From the NCBI RefSeq assembly GCF_020783315.1, contig NZ_CP086063.1, positions 2,406,501 to 2,470,500 on the forward strand: a stretch of DNA of 64,000 bases, written 5' to 3'. The translations under genes and the position numbers were made by a program. This document shows positions 1-8,784 of this stretch, piece after piece (the first letter of the stretch is position 1; the number at the start of each line of letters is the position of its first letter). Below the pieces are notes generated by a model. That model was not told where the DNA came from. It searched no databases and worked only from the letters and a program-made list of their open reading frames with translations. The stretch is from Ferruginibacter lapsinanis (GTDB lineage: Bacteria; Bacteroidota; Bacteroidia; Chitinophagales; Chitinophagaceae).

Positions 1-642
1 TGTTTTTAATCCACTGAAACTGAAATTTAATCCAGGTATCTGTGGCTCCGGAAATTTAAAACGTTGTGCATTTCCGTTAGCAGCGTATTTATCTATTAAA
101 GGGCCACCGGGGTAGGGTAGGCCTAATAATTTGGCTGTTTTATCAAAGGCTTCTCCTGCGGCATCGTCAATCGTTTCGCCGATCACTTTCATTTTTACCG
201 GAGACTCACAAAAAACGATCTGTGTATGCCCGCCACTTACAGTGAGGCACAGAAATGGGAATGCAGGTCTCTCTTCAGCAATTAAATTGGCAATTACATG
301 TGCCTGCATATGGTGTACAGCAATCAACGGTTTATCTAATGCCAATGCCAATGATTTGGCGAACTGTGTTCCTACCAGCAAAGAGCCGATCAAGCCGGGA
401 GCTTGTGTAAACGCTATGGCATCAATTGATTCTAAGTTGCAGTTGGCAGTTTTTAATGCAGCATCAACCACAGGTACAATATTTTGTAAATGAGCCCTGC
501 TGGCTAATTCCGGTACAACACCACCATATTTTTCATGTACCGTTTGATTGGCAATAAAATTTGATAATATCTTGCCGTTGCGGCAAACCGATGCAGATGT
601 TTCATCGCAGCTGGATTCGATAGCTAAAATAGTAATGTCCAT
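1..642 (-). CDS. tsaD: tRNA N6-adenosine threonylcarbamoyltransferase TsaD (3' part outside window)
   Basis: TsaD transfers the threonylcarbamoyl group from threonylcarbamoyl-AMP to A37 of ANN-decoding tRNAs, working with TsaB and TsaE in the cytoplasm. The reverse strand reads MDITILAIESSCDETSASV at the N-terminus, the family's ASKHA-fold opening. The iron-binding HxxxH pair falls at H111 and H115, the same numbering as in E. coli, and the SGGHTQ loop is at about 136-141. The frame is open for 214 codons and leaves the window at base 1, so roughly the last third is missing. The start is the ATG at 642. The assignment is secure; only the C-terminus is unseen. Confidence 0.97.
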   Translation of the reverse strand, partial: MDITILAIESSCDETSASVCRNGKILSNFIANQTVHEKYGGVVPELASRAHLQNIVPVVDAALKTANCNLESIDAIAFTQAPGLIGSLLVGTQFAKSLALALDKPLIAVHHMQAHVIANLIAEERPAFPFLCLTVSGGHTQIVFCESPVKMKVIGETIDDAAGEAFDKTAKLLGLPYPGGPLIDKYAANGNAQRFKFPEPQIPGLNFSFSGLKT

Positions 643-752
643 TCAACAAATTTGATAAAAGATGCACAAAGGTATGCCGTACAAGAGTGCGACGCAACAA
701 TGCTGCCATGAAAATCTGTTGCCGGTTGTATAAATATAAAAAACGTAGTTTT

Positions 753-1997
753 TTATTTGCTTCTTATTGCTTCCACAGGATCCATTTTAGCTGCTCTAGA
801 AGCGGGGAAGATACCCGCCGCAATACCTACGATCAGACAAATAATAAACGTGGTAAATAGCAAGGGAATGGAGATATAGACGGGGAAATTTAATGGGCCT
901 GATAAGACCAACGAAAGTATATACACAAAAAATAAACCGATAACACCGCCTAACAAACAAAGGATGGTTGCTTCCATTAAAAACTCAAATAAGATGCTAC
1001 TGCTTTTGGCTCCGATGGCTTTTTTTAAGCCGATCACACTGGTTCTCTCTTTTACTGTTACAAACATGATGTTGGCAATTCCAAACATACCTACTATTAA
1101 ACTAATGATACCGATCAGACCGCCAACAATATTCACAGTTTTAAATAAACCAGTGATCGCTTCACTAAAAGCTTCTACACTGTTCAATGAAAAATTATCT
1201 TCCTGAGTAGGGCTGAGCCTGCGTATCTGGCGCATAGCACCTTTTAGCTCGTCGCTTAGTGCGGCAGTGGGTACACCATCTTTACCTGCGGCAATTAAGA
1301 CTGGGTTAGCAAAATTATCCTGAATGATCTGTTTACAAAATTTATAAGGCATCATCACACAGTTATCATAATCCCAGCCGATAAAATTTTTGCCTTCTTT
1401 TTTTATAACACCAACAATGGTTACTTTTTTGCCTTTTATTTCGAATGTTTTACCTAATGATCTGGAGGCTTCACCATATAATTTTTCGGCATTATCAAAA
1501 CCAATTAAACCAACCGGGCTGCCGCTATTGAATTCTGCCTGAGAAATAAACCGGCCAATTTCAAAACTAAGTGGCTGTATGGTCATTTGCGCTTCTATAA
1601 TACCATATACCGATGCATTTTGTATCACATCATCTTTGTAAGATATATTGCCGCTGGATCTCATCAGGTACCCCACATCTTTCAGTAATTGCGACCGTTC
1701 TTTGAGTAATGCCACTTCTTCGTATTTCATAGCAGGCCTTGCCCTGAATTTCCAGAAGGGTTTGTCTGCACCACCACCATATTCCCATTTATCAATATAT
1801 ATCGTGTTGCTGCCCAGACTTTTTACCTGGTCCTGTATATTACGTTCTAAACTACCTACGGTAGCCAATACGCCAATGATACAGAAGATGCCAAATGCCA
1901 CGCCGGTCAAACTCAATGCCGTACGTAGTTTATTAACTTTAAGTTCCTGAAAAGTAAGTCTGAGCGAATTACGAAGTATATTAAGCGATTTACGCAT
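753..1997 (-). CDS. ABC transporter permease, MacB/FtsX family
   Basis: A 414-aa inner-membrane permease of the MacB/FtsX type, in which two halves normally work with a separate ATPase in efflux or lipoprotein/peptide handling. One membrane helix near residues 30-50 is followed by a large periplasmic MacB-type domain (about 55-270). Three C-terminal helices (about 285-405) make the FtsX region. The end PASRAAKMDPVEAIR is the family hallmark. No ATPase or membrane-fusion partner is adjacent, so the partner is probably elsewhere and the substrate cannot be inferred. Confidence 0.9.
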   Translation of the reverse strand: MRKSLNILRNSLRLTFQELKVNKLRTALSLTGVAFGIFCIIGVLATVGSLERNIQDQVKSLGSNTIYIDKWEYGGGADKPFWKFRARPAMKYEEVALLKERSQLLKDVGYLMRSSGNISYKDDVIQNASVYGIIEAQMTIQPLSFEIGRFISQAEFNSGSPVGLIGFDNAEKLYGEASRSLGKTFEIKGKKVTIVGVIKKEGKNFIGWDYDNCVMMPYKFCKQIIQDNFANPVLIAAGKDGVPTAALSDELKGAMRQIRRLSPTQEDNFSLNSVEAFSEAITGLFKTVNIVGGLIGIISLIVGMFGIANIMFVTVKERTSVIGLKKAIGAKSSSILFEFLMEATILCLLGGVIGLFFVYILSLVLSGPLNFPVYISIPLLFTTFIICLIVGIAAGIFPASRAAKMDPVEAIRSK

Positions 1998-2109
1998 ATA
2001 TCAAAATTACAGTATGCAAGTTACTTGTTGCAGTTTAAATGCTGAGTGGGATTTTTTTTATGTAGTCGGCAGTGGTACTACTATTTGGCTTCGTAGGCGT
2101 CCTGCACTT

Positions 2110-2146
2110 GCCGATATTAAATCGGCATCCCGGATTTATTTCGGGA
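2110..2146. repeat. pair of small inverted repeats in an intergenic region
   Basis: Two adjacent hairpin-forming sequences lie between the permease gene and the next small gene: GCCGAT/ATCGGC with a 5-nt loop (2110-2126), then TCCCG/CGGGA with a 9-nt loop (2128-2146). Neither has a T-run, so they are not obvious terminators. They may be a copy of a dispersed palindromic repeat, but nothing inside this window confirms that. Confidence 0.35.
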
Positions 2147-2234
2147 CTTGTACAGTAAAAATTTATTGAGCTTGTATTATAACAGGCACATCCGGTCGGG
2201 TGACCAGCAGTGCTGTACGGAATTAGTTGTTTTT

Positions 2235-2462
2235 TTAACCGTGAATGGAGTGAAATGCCTTAGATATTTCATGTCTAATCTTTGGGCTGAGATCACTGGT
2301 TGGATTCCATTCCATATAACATACATAATCTTCAATTACATATGAAACATGATTAGAAACTCTATCATTACGATCTTCAAAAAAACTCTTGTGTTTCTGT
2401 TCAATTTCTTTGAGTACAGTTTCAAAGGCTGCTTTTTCTATGTCGGTTAATTGCCTTCCCAT
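2235..2462 (-). CDS. small hypothetical protein, 75 aa
   Basis: A 75-aa highly charged frame beginning MGRQLTDIEKAAFETVLKE, with an amphipathic helical N-terminal half and no signal peptide or membrane segment. I do not recognise a family. The amino-acid composition looks like a real protein, and the frame occupies an otherwise empty gap of about 700 bases. It stands alone, without an operon partner. A frame on the opposite strand (2148-2345) overlaps it and looks much less protein-like. Whether it is expressed is uncertain. Confidence 0.4.
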   Translation of the reverse strand: MGRQLTDIEKAAFETVLKEIEQKHKSFFEDRNDRVSNHVSYVIEDYVCYMEWNPTSDLSPKIRHEISKAFHSIHG

Positions 2463-2674
2463 TACTTTTCAAAATCACAATTTGCAGGCCAAGTATTGTT
2501 AATTTAAGAGGAATAGGTACAAAGAGTAATGCATACATATACAAAGCTATTAGTCACTAAAGAATTGAATATTTCAAGTTTTTACATGTGTGGAAATTTT
2601 TCTTCAAAATAAATAGTATATCCAAAAATTGTCACCTGTATTGTTCCTGAAATATTTTCATAACTATAATATAA

Positions 2675-2700
2675 AAGGCGGGACAATAATGTCTCGCCTT
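2675..2700 (-). terminator. Rho-independent terminator after the SnoaL-like gene
   Basis: On the minus strand, just past the stop at 2722, a 10-bp stem (AAGGCGAGAC pairing with GTCCCGCCTT through one wobble pair, 6-nt loop) runs into TTTTATATT. Position and T-run fit an intrinsic terminator for the gene at 2722-3174. Confidence 0.6.
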
Positions 2701-2721
2701 AATAGCATAACCGAACCGGTG

Positions 2722-3174
2722 TTAGTTATGCTGGTGCATTAATCGATCTTCGAGACCAAGTTGTTCTACTAATCCCAGTCGATCCGGATACAAATGTGTT
2801 TCAAATACCTTTCCGTTTTTTACTTTGGCAACATAGCAACCAAAACTGTCAAGCTTTCTGTGTGTTGGTGGAATTTCGGGCATATCATCGCTGAAGTGCA
2901 AATTGCCATCATGTTTGCCGGTGATTTCATATTCAACAGTGATGGCATCATCTGTAATAACTCTTGAAATTACCTTCAGTTTTACATCTGGAAATGCTGT
3001 ATTCCAATTGTTGAAATATGCTCTAACTTCTTTTTTCCCTCGATAGGTCTCTTTGTTTCTGCTGACTTTCCAAATAACATTTTCATCACACAGGTTGATG
3101 AATTTTTCGTCATTATGCATGTTCCATGCATCAATGATCTGGTCGTTCAATTTCAGAACTTCATTCGTACTCAT
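2722..3174 (-). CDS. SnoaL-like (NTF2-fold) ester cyclase family protein
   Basis: A 150-aa soluble protein of the SnoaL/NTF2-like fold. The family includes polyketide cyclases and many uncharacterised small-molecule enzymes or binding proteins. Visible features are the opening helix with IIDAWNMHNDEKF, the WKV...YRGKKEVRAYFNNW segment, and the terminal strand region KVFETHLYPDRLGLVEQLG, typical of SnoaL-like polyketide-cyclase relatives. The substrate is unknown. The gene is monocistronic with its own terminator. Unlike its neighbours it has a strong Shine-Dalgarno sequence five bases before the ATG, which fixes the start and is unusual in Bacteroidota. That could mean acquisition from outside the phylum. 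Confidence 0.8.
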   Translation of the reverse strand: MSTNEVLKLNDQIIDAWNMHNDEKFINLCDENVIWKVSRNKETYRGKKEVRAYFNNWNTAFPDVKLKVISRVITDDAITVEYEITGKHDGNLHFSDDMPEIPPTHRKLDSFGCYVAKVKNGKVFETHLYPDRLGLVEQLGLEDRLMHQHN

Positions 3175-3179
3175 AATAA

Positions 3180-3186
3180 CCTCCTT
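3180..3186 (-). promoter_or_regulatory. strong Shine-Dalgarno sequence (AAGGAGG)
   Basis: The minus strand reads AAGGAGG, then five bases, then ATG at 3174. A near-complete anti-16S match at ideal spacing stands out because other starts in this window sit in A/T-rich leaders without such a motif. It decides the start of the SnoaL-like gene. Confidence 0.75.
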
Positions 3187-3419
3187 CTTTAAAAATTAAA
3201 AAATGGTTTAAAAAAAGCGTGTAAAGTTTACACCAAAACGATGAGAATTCAAAGCAAAAATTATTCCCCTAAAGAAGACTAGAGCTTGTTTTTGAATACA
3301 AGTGATTGATTGACTGTAGTAAGAAAGCAATAAAGTTTTTATGCACATAATTTGTGCATTTTTTGTGCATTTTTAATCTGTTGTGCAAGCAATAAATTTC
3401 CCTGCTGCAGAGAACAAAA

Positions 3420-4610
3420 CTACATCTCTTTGCTTCGAGGAGCCAGGACGTCATTATCCGGTGCATATTTTTTTTGCCATTCCGGATATTTATTCAAAAC
3501 AAGTTTAGGGTCATATACATACCAGCCATACCCATCCCGTCTTTCTCTTTCTACCTCTGCTAAGGTATATACCACTTTACCATCTCTGTTGCAGAACAGA
3601 GGTCTTTCTGTTTTTAATTCATAATAACGTGCCCAAATAGGAGGAGCCGCAGAATCTGTGACCACAATTTTATCAGTACTGCTTTTTCTTACCTTATATA
3701 CTATTGTTGGAGCAGTAATAGTTTTGACACGGGTATATAAAATTTTAGAATCATTAAACCATCGAACAGCTCCCTGTATAGCATCTATCAGTTCTTTTGA
3801 CGGGTTGTTGATCGTCATTAAGAAAAGTACTAATGTAGCACTCTCTCTGTTACAGATACTTGGTGGTTCAAATTTTCGTGCCCATGCAGGAGCTAAGGTC
3901 ACAGGATCATATTGCTGACACCAGCCGGTAAGTTTGTTGTTGTCATTTATCTGTGTAGCTAATACGCAGTGCATTCCTTTGTCAAAAGCTATTTTTATTT
4001 TTTTACGTCTTCTTGCATCCAGAAAAGAATAGGCAGGGGCATTATTGATAATATTATTGAATACAGATAATATTCCCGTCATCACATCATCATTATAGGT
4101 GATGCAATTGCTGTAATTGTCTTCAAGCGGAAAATATTGGGGCCATCCGCCATTTGTATATTGTGCGGAGAGAATAAAATCTAATCCTTTTAAACAAGCT
4201 GCTTTGTATTTTTTATTTTTAGTGGCTCTATATACATTAGCCAGACAATCAACATGGGAGTAGGTGGTACTATTGTCGAACGTTGTATTAGTTATATTCT
4301 TTTTACTGCGTATCAACTTTTTTTGTTCACTGGTTAAGATGGCACGCATGTCATAATTTTTAGGCCATCCGCCATTGTCTTTCTGGTACAAAATAATATT
4401 GTCTGCAATAGCAGTTATCTCCGAAGGATCAAAACGAGGTTGGTTGAGTATTGGGTTGAAGATGTTCTGTGGTTCGAAAATATCATACCAATGATGTGCA
4501 CTGTTTTGAAACGGCATTGTATCTATTTCTGTAATGATACGGTCTTCCGTTTGTGCGAAGGAATGCAGTGCATATACTGACAGCAAGAGTAACCAGAAAG
4601 TTTTTTTCAT
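3420..4610 (-). CDS. pelA: secreted pectate lyase, polysaccharide lyase family 10 (PelA type)
   Basis: Cleaves alpha-1,4-polygalacturonate by beta-elimination, outside the cytoplasm. The 396-aa protein has a signal peptide (MKKTFWLLLLSVYALHSFAQ). It continues through the PL10 hallmark blocks: DNGGWPKNYDM near 77, NTTFDNSTTYSHVDCL near 107-122, a second YTNGGWPQYFP near 152, a NRESATLVLF block near 255, and RYYELKTERPLFCNRDGK with the following RRDGYGWY near the C-terminus. Length fits the PL10 catalytic domain alone, without a carbohydrate-binding or sorting domain. No other pectin gene is adjacent. Confidence 0.92.
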   Translation of the reverse strand: MKKTFWLLLLSVYALHSFAQTEDRIITEIDTMPFQNSAHHWYDIFEPQNIFNPILNQPRFDPSEITAIADNIILYQKDNGGWPKNYDMRAILTSEQKKLIRSKKNITNTTFDNSTTYSHVDCLANVYRATKNKKYKAACLKGLDFILSAQYTNGGWPQYFPLEDNYSNCITYNDDVMTGILSVFNNIINNAPAYSFLDARRRKKIKIAFDKGMHCVLATQINDNNKLTGWCQQYDPVTLAPAWARKFEPPSICNRESATLVLFLMTINNPSKELIDAIQGAVRWFNDSKILYTRVKTITAPTIVYKVRKSSTDKIVVTDSAAPPIWARYYELKTERPLFCNRDGKVVYTLAEVERERRDGYGWYVYDPKLVLNKYPEWQKKYAPDNDVLAPRSKEM

Positions 4611-4759
4611 ATGGTGATCTTTAAAGCGAAAAAGCTACTATTAAAGATATGGCAGTATTTGGGGTCATTTGTTAATGATCCGTGAAGCTATATTTTTCTT
4701 CAATAATTATTTTACTTTCTGCTTCGATCTTCTACTGTCAGGCGAATTGAAGGCCAGGC

Positions 4760-5242
4760 TTATTTTGATGGCGACATACTGGTGCATCCAATATCACGGT
4801 ATAATTTCCATTCACCGTTTCTTTTTTCCCAAACCACTACATATTTGCCTCTGTCGATTAGCGCTTTCTCTGCATCTTTCATTTCATAATTGCCTGTTTC
4901 AATAATAAATGTAGGGCTTCCTGTAATGTCAGTAGTAGCGAAGGTCATTTCTTTGATCCCCATATTTATAGCAGCACCCCATGTATGAAGGATATCGTGC
5001 CCTTTAACAGCTTCACTGTAATCCAACATTAATTCTGCATCGGGCCAATAGTGAGCTGCTAACGCTGTAGAATCGCCTGCGGCAATCTCTTTAGAAAATT
5101 TTGTATTAATGCTGTCCAGAAATGTTTTTGCCCATTGCTTATCTAAAATTGCAGTTGTGGTTTTGTCTGTATGATCAGCGTTACAGGAAAGTATGCAACA
5201 ACTGAAACATATTGATGCGAAGAAAAAATAAGTCCTTATCAT
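4760..5242 (-). CDS. lipoprotein with SnoaL/DUF4440-like domain
   Basis: A 160-aa predicted lipoprotein. The N-terminus ends in a lipobox ILSC with the cysteine at residue 20. The remainder fits the NTF2-like DUF4440/ketosteroid-isomerase-like fold: an N-terminal helix (FLDSINTKFSKEIAAGDSTALAAHYW), a central ELMLDYSEAVKGHDIL segment and a terminal YVVVWEKRNGEWKLYRDIG strand pair. It would be membrane-anchored on the periplasmic or outer-membrane side. No catalytic residues can be assigned and the ligand is unknown. It is single, with short flanking gaps. Confidence 0.75.
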   Translation of the reverse strand: MIRTYFFFASICFSCCILSCNADHTDKTTTAILDKQWAKTFLDSINTKFSKEIAAGDSTALAAHYWPDAELMLDYSEAVKGHDILHTWGAAINMGIKEMTFATTDITGSPTFIIETGNYEMKDAEKALIDRGKYVVVWEKRNGEWKLYRDIGCTSMSPSK

Positions 5243-5334
5243 AAAATATAGTTAAGTAATGAAGGATGCCTTTGTTTTCCCAGGGGTGCAGTTATCAAAT
5301 GTAAAACATATTCCGGTCTGTTATTCAAGATATT

Positions 5335-5859
5335 TTATTCAGGAGTTTCTTCTTCCGTTTTCCTGATCAATAGTTTTGAAAAGAATACTCCATTGGAAAA
5401 AAGGATAAGTCCTATTACCGCTTGTACCAAATAAAAGATAATGGAAGCAGTTCCCGGGCTTTGCCTGAATACATAATCTTGCTGATAAAAATTAAACAGT
5501 GCTTTACATAAACTTGGGATTGCTTCTATGAAGCTGATACCGCCTATAACAGATATAACTATTGCCATGAAGGTTTGATTAGAAATAGCGATATCAATTT
5601 TTTCGTCATTGAATCCTTTGTCTAATTTAAAACGGTCTATTATCCACTCTGTCCTGAAAAGAAAATAGCGTATGATAAGAAAAAGGATCCCAGCAGAAAA
5701 GATCAATAAAAATAATACGGGTAAAATTTCGCCATTAGTAATGCTGTTATAGTAAGAAGCTATTGTAGAAATATAGTTTAATGCAATTGAAATACTGCTT
5801 ATAACGATCCAGATTCCTAACATCTTCAGGAATAGCCTCCAAAAATTTCTAATAGCCAT
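5335..5859 (-). CDS. hypothetical integral membrane protein, 174 aa
   Basis: I do not recognise the family. The protein shows four hydrophobic segments, at about 10-33, 43-65, 93-117 and 138-165, separated by short charged loops. The C-terminus ends in a charged tail (RKTEEETPE). It has no signal peptide, so it is an inner-membrane protein of unknown role. It stands alone between a lipoprotein gene and a secreted-protein gene, with intergenic gaps on both sides. Confidence 0.6.
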   Translation of the reverse strand: MAIRNFWRLFLKMLGIWIVISSISIALNYISTIASYYNSITNGEILPVLFLLIFSAGILFLIIRYFLFRTEWIIDRFKLDKGFNDEKIDIAISNQTFMAIVISVIGGISFIEAIPSLCKALFNFYQQDYVFRQSPGTASIIFYLVQAVIGLILFSNGVFFSKLLIRKTEEETPE

Positions 5860-5961
5860 ATTTACTGATTTATATGCATGAATGATTATGTCTTTTCAAA
5901 GATAGTAATCTGGTGTTGAAACTTAATAGTCAATGACAATAATGATTTACCAGATAAAAAA

Positions 5962-5983
5962 CGCAGGAGAATTAACTCCTGCG
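5962..5983 (-). terminator. Rho-independent terminator after the type A sorting-signal protein
   Basis: On the minus strand CGCAGGAG and CTCCTGCG form a perfect 8-bp stem with a 6-nt loop, followed directly by a T6 run. It lies 26 bases past the stop of the gene ending at 6009. Confidence 0.8.
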
Positions 5984-6008
5984 TCTTGTACTAAACACAA
6001 ACACGCTA

Positions 6009-7586
6009 TTATTGTACTAAGATTTTTTTTGTTTGATTGCCACTTTTTAATAAATAAAGACCTCCGGAGATAGTATTTATATTAATGGTATTTAATCCTG
6101 TGTTCAATCTGCCTTTGAACAAAATTTTGCCATCGAGACTTTGTAAGATGAACAAATCGCTGCTTTTTACCAGCACTTGTACTTTTCCGTTAGTAGCAGG
6201 ATTTTCTTTAATGGTAAATGATACGTTAGGAGTAACCCTCGCTGTTTGGATATCGCTATAGGTGGATCTGCCATTCAGGTCATTGATCTGTAAACGATAA
6301 TAATTATTTCCGTTGGCAGGGGCAATGTCTGTAAAACTATAGTTATGTATATCGTTACTGTAAGCTATAGCTGAGATACTGCCGATATTGACATAATTGA
6401 TGCCGTTTGTACTGCGTTGTACAATATAATTCCCGCTACCAAATTCCTGAGCAGTCTGCCAGCTCAATATTACATTATCTGATCGTTGTTGTAAAGTGAA
6501 ATTTGTAAGTTTTACAGGTAATACTACAGCTCCATTGATCACTCCGAAAGGAGAGAATGAAGTAAAACCGGCGCCTGAAAGCGTGTATGGTCCGCTGCCT
6601 GCTGCGGCATTTGTAACACTATTGCTGTAATTTATAGAGGTACCATCACTATGAGCAACAAGGCTATTGTTACGTGTAAACAAACTATTTTCCTGACTTG
6701 CCACCCATTGTGTTCCAATGATTGCATCAGTACCTCCCGGAGTAGCTTCACTTATCAACCAGGTGCTGTTGACTGAAGATGAAACAGTAGCTCCTGGCAC
6801 GGGTTGATTATTTACCGTGACAGTAAAATTATCTGTTGTGCCTGTGTTAGTAAACTGTACAGGATTATATAAAGAAGGCGTAGGACCTACCGGAAAAGTA
6901 ATAGCAGTAGTTCTTCCGGTTGTGCCAATATTTTCAATCACCAGTCCGCCAAGACCCGTACTAGATGGAGAAGTCCCTCCATCACCGGTTACTATCCAGG
7001 AGGATGAAGCCACTCCATAAGCAGCTCCGGTAATAGTTGATGTCGTTCCTTTTAACGTGATCAGATTATTGCCAGTTATAAGTTTTACATTACCATTGAG
7101 TCCAAGGGTTGATGTTATATTTGTATTGCCTGTTAAAGTCTTATTACCGCTGCCACTAGTGATCAAAGTAGTATACGTGCCTGCTGCGATATTCTGATCG
7201 CCATCTGCTCCATATTCTACGGAGCTTGCGCCAGGGTTGAATGTACCATTATTACTAATTGTTCCTATTGTTTTTATTGAGGTAGATAAATTCAGGGTGG
7301 AGGAGGTATTAATAAGCATATCTTTTACCAAAGTGCTGCCTGTTCCGGCCTGATTCACTAAGCCTTTGATCACAAAAGTTCCTGTCGAATCAGTATAATT
7401 TCCATTGTTAGTAAATGAATTGTTATAAAGTACCAGGTGCAGATTGTCACTACCTACCACATAAGTGCCAGCATTTATTCTTAATACGGGAAATGCAGCT
7501 TGGGGAGATTCCGGTCTTTCCGCTAACTGGGCTTGCGCTGCTCCGGCAAATAAGATTAGCAGAAAGGAAGAAATATATTTTTTCAT
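6009..7586 (-). CDS. secreted surface protein with C-terminal type IX secretion (type A) sorting signal
   Basis: A 525-aa exported protein. Signal peptide MKKYISSFLLILFAGAAQAQ; a long Thr/Ser/Asn/Gly-rich beta-repeat region (about 30-350, recurring 'NNGTFN', 'TLTGNTNITSTLGLNG'); a fibronectin-like segment (about 360-450, LPVKLTNFTLQQRSDNVILSW); and a final 75-residue domain ending GGLYLLKSGNQTKKILVQ, the type A sorting signal used by the Bacteroidota type IX system. It is expected on the cell surface or released. No enzymatic motif is visible, so an adhesin or structural role is likely but unproven. It may be co-transcribed with the upstream gene, 33 bases away. Confidence 0.82.
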   Translation of the reverse strand: MKKYISSFLLILFAGAAQAQLAERPESPQAAFPVLRINAGTYVVGSDNLHLVLYNNSFTNNGNYTDSTGTFVIKGLVNQAGTGSTLVKDMLINTSSTLNLSTSIKTIGTISNNGTFNPGASSVEYGADGDQNIAAGTYTTLITSGSGNKTLTGNTNITSTLGLNGNVKLITGNNLITLKGTTSTITGAAYGVASSSWIVTGDGGTSPSSTGLGGLVIENIGTTGRTTAITFPVGPTPSLYNPVQFTNTGTTDNFTVTVNNQPVPGATVSSSVNSTWLISEATPGGTDAIIGTQWVASQENSLFTRNNSLVAHSDGTSINYSNSVTNAAAGSGPYTLSGAGFTSFSPFGVINGAVVLPVKLTNFTLQQRSDNVILSWQTAQEFGSGNYIVQRSTNGINYVNIGSISAIAYSNDIHNYSFTDIAPANGNNYYRLQINDLNGRSTYSDIQTARVTPNVSFTIKENPATNGKVQVLVKSSDLFILQSLDGKILFKGRLNTGLNTININTISGGLYLLKSGNQTKKILVQ

Positions 7587-7619
7587 AATTATGTTTTTAG
7601 AAATGATGAAAAAATATTC

Positions 7620-8567
7620 TTATAATTTAGTGACAGTTAGCCTTGAAGTGCCGTCGGTTACAACGCTAGCTACTACTGCACTATTCCCATTTTGCACCAT
7701 TATCTTAAAAGTTGTGCCGGCAACTAATGGTAACACAGTACTTAACATACTTCTTCCGGCAGGGGCGGTAAGGTTATTACCAAATGTACCTACACCATAA
7801 ATTATTGTACCCGTGCTGGTTAAAATATATGGCCAGGCAGATGCGGAAAGGCCAGTAACCGTCATCGAGACATTGATCATATAATTGCCTGTTACACCTA
7901 CTGTGTAATTTGTTCCATCCCAAGAAGCTCCTGTCAAAGTAGGAGCGGTGATGACGTTATTGAAATTCACTGGCACAGCAGGTGTTGAACTAATGGCAAG
8001 GCTTGTAGTTGAAGATGAACTATTGATACTTGCAATAAGATCTATTGTTGCTCCGCCACTACCTGTTGATGGGGTAGACCATGTGCCATCGCCTCTCAGG
8101 TAGGTTGTATTGCTGGCAGTACCAGTTCCTAAACGTGCCGTATTCACAGTGCCTGTAGATAAGTTAGACGCATTGAGTCCGATAAGTTGTGATGCATCTA
8201 CCGACGGCAATTTGCTTGCTGCAGATAGTTGTACTAATTGATTGGCGCCATTAAATGTATTTCCCTGCAAAGTGATATTTGTATTATCACTGTTCTGAAT
8301 AGCAACCCAAGCAGTACCGTTATAGTAATAAAATCCGGGAGTATTATCTGTCTGATAGATCAGGAGGCCGGTTACGGGGGAAGCAGGTCTTGCGGCTAAA
8401 GTCATACGAGGAATTAGTACACCTTTAGCTGTAGCCTTTATATCAAGTGCAGCAGATGCATCTGCTGTTGAATTATCTGAGTTGATAGCTACGCCCTGGG
8501 CATGCAGTTGTATTGAGGTTATGCAAATTAAAAAAGAACATACAATAATTGAGAGAAATTTTTTCAT
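7620..8567 (-). CDS. secreted tail-fibre-like / C1q-like repeat protein
   Basis: A 315-aa exported protein with a signal peptide ending at LHAQ. It is followed by a module common in Bacteroidota surface proteins and tail-fibre-like proteins: STADASAALDIKATAKGVLIPRMTLAARPASPVTGLLIYQT and then YYYNGTAWVAI. A Ser/Thr/Asn-rich middle contains GTASNTTYLRGDGTWSTP, the spacer typical of phage tail fibres. The C-terminal half (about 185-315) looks like a beta-sandwich of C1q/TNF type. Function is unknown; surface binding is a guess. The same N-terminal module recurs in the protein at 62275-63696. Confidence 0.7.
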   Translation of the reverse strand: MKKFLSIIVCSFLICITSIQLHAQGVAINSDNSTADASAALDIKATAKGVLIPRMTLAARPASPVTGLLIYQTDNTPGFYYYNGTAWVAIQNSDNTNITLQGNTFNGANQLVQLSAASKLPSVDASQLIGLNASNLSTGTVNTARLGTGTASNTTYLRGDGTWSTPSTGSGGATIDLIASINSSSSTTSLAISSTPAVPVNFNNVITAPTLTGASWDGTNYTVGVTGNYMINVSMTVTGLSASAWPYILTSTGTIIYGVGTFGNNLTAPAGRSMLSTVLPLVAGTTFKIMVQNGNSAVVASVVTDGTSRLTVTKL

Positions 8568-8735
8568 AAGATTTTTTTTAGATTTTCTTGTTTAACGTTA
8601 TCGATAATAACGTATTGTTTGGTGTAAATGATATATGGACGTAAAATATTTTAATAGAATTTCTACTACAGCCTACTCGAAAATATTCGAGAAAATAATT
8701 GTTTAGAAAATGGGGGGCGAAGAGGTAAAATAAAA

Positions 8736-8759
8736 CCGCCGATGGAGTAACATCGGCGG
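8736..8759 (-). terminator. Rho-independent terminator after the DUF3857 operon
   Basis: Minus strand: CCGCCGATG and CATCGGCGG form a perfect 9-bp stem with a 6-nt loop followed by TTTTATTTT. It lies 25 bases past the stop at 8785 and closes the three-gene operon starting at 16015. Confidence 0.8.
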
Positions 8760-8784
8760 CAAAAAAAATATAATAAAGCAATTA

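Noticed and set aside
48..63. Possible rRNA or ribosomal operon near the window edges
   Set aside because: No conserved rRNA sequence is present; the left edge is tsaD coding sequence.
131..493. 120-codon plus-strand frame
   Set aside because: It lies wholly antisense to tsaD, whose motifs are unmistakable on the minus strand.
2148..2345. 65-codon plus-strand frame
   Set aside because: It overlaps the more protein-like 75-aa minus frame and the hairpins, with a composition unlike a protein.
3269..3466. 65-codon minus-strand frame beside the pectate lyase gene
   Set aside because: It overlaps the 3' end of the lyase gene in the same strand and has low-complexity, unrecognisable sequence.
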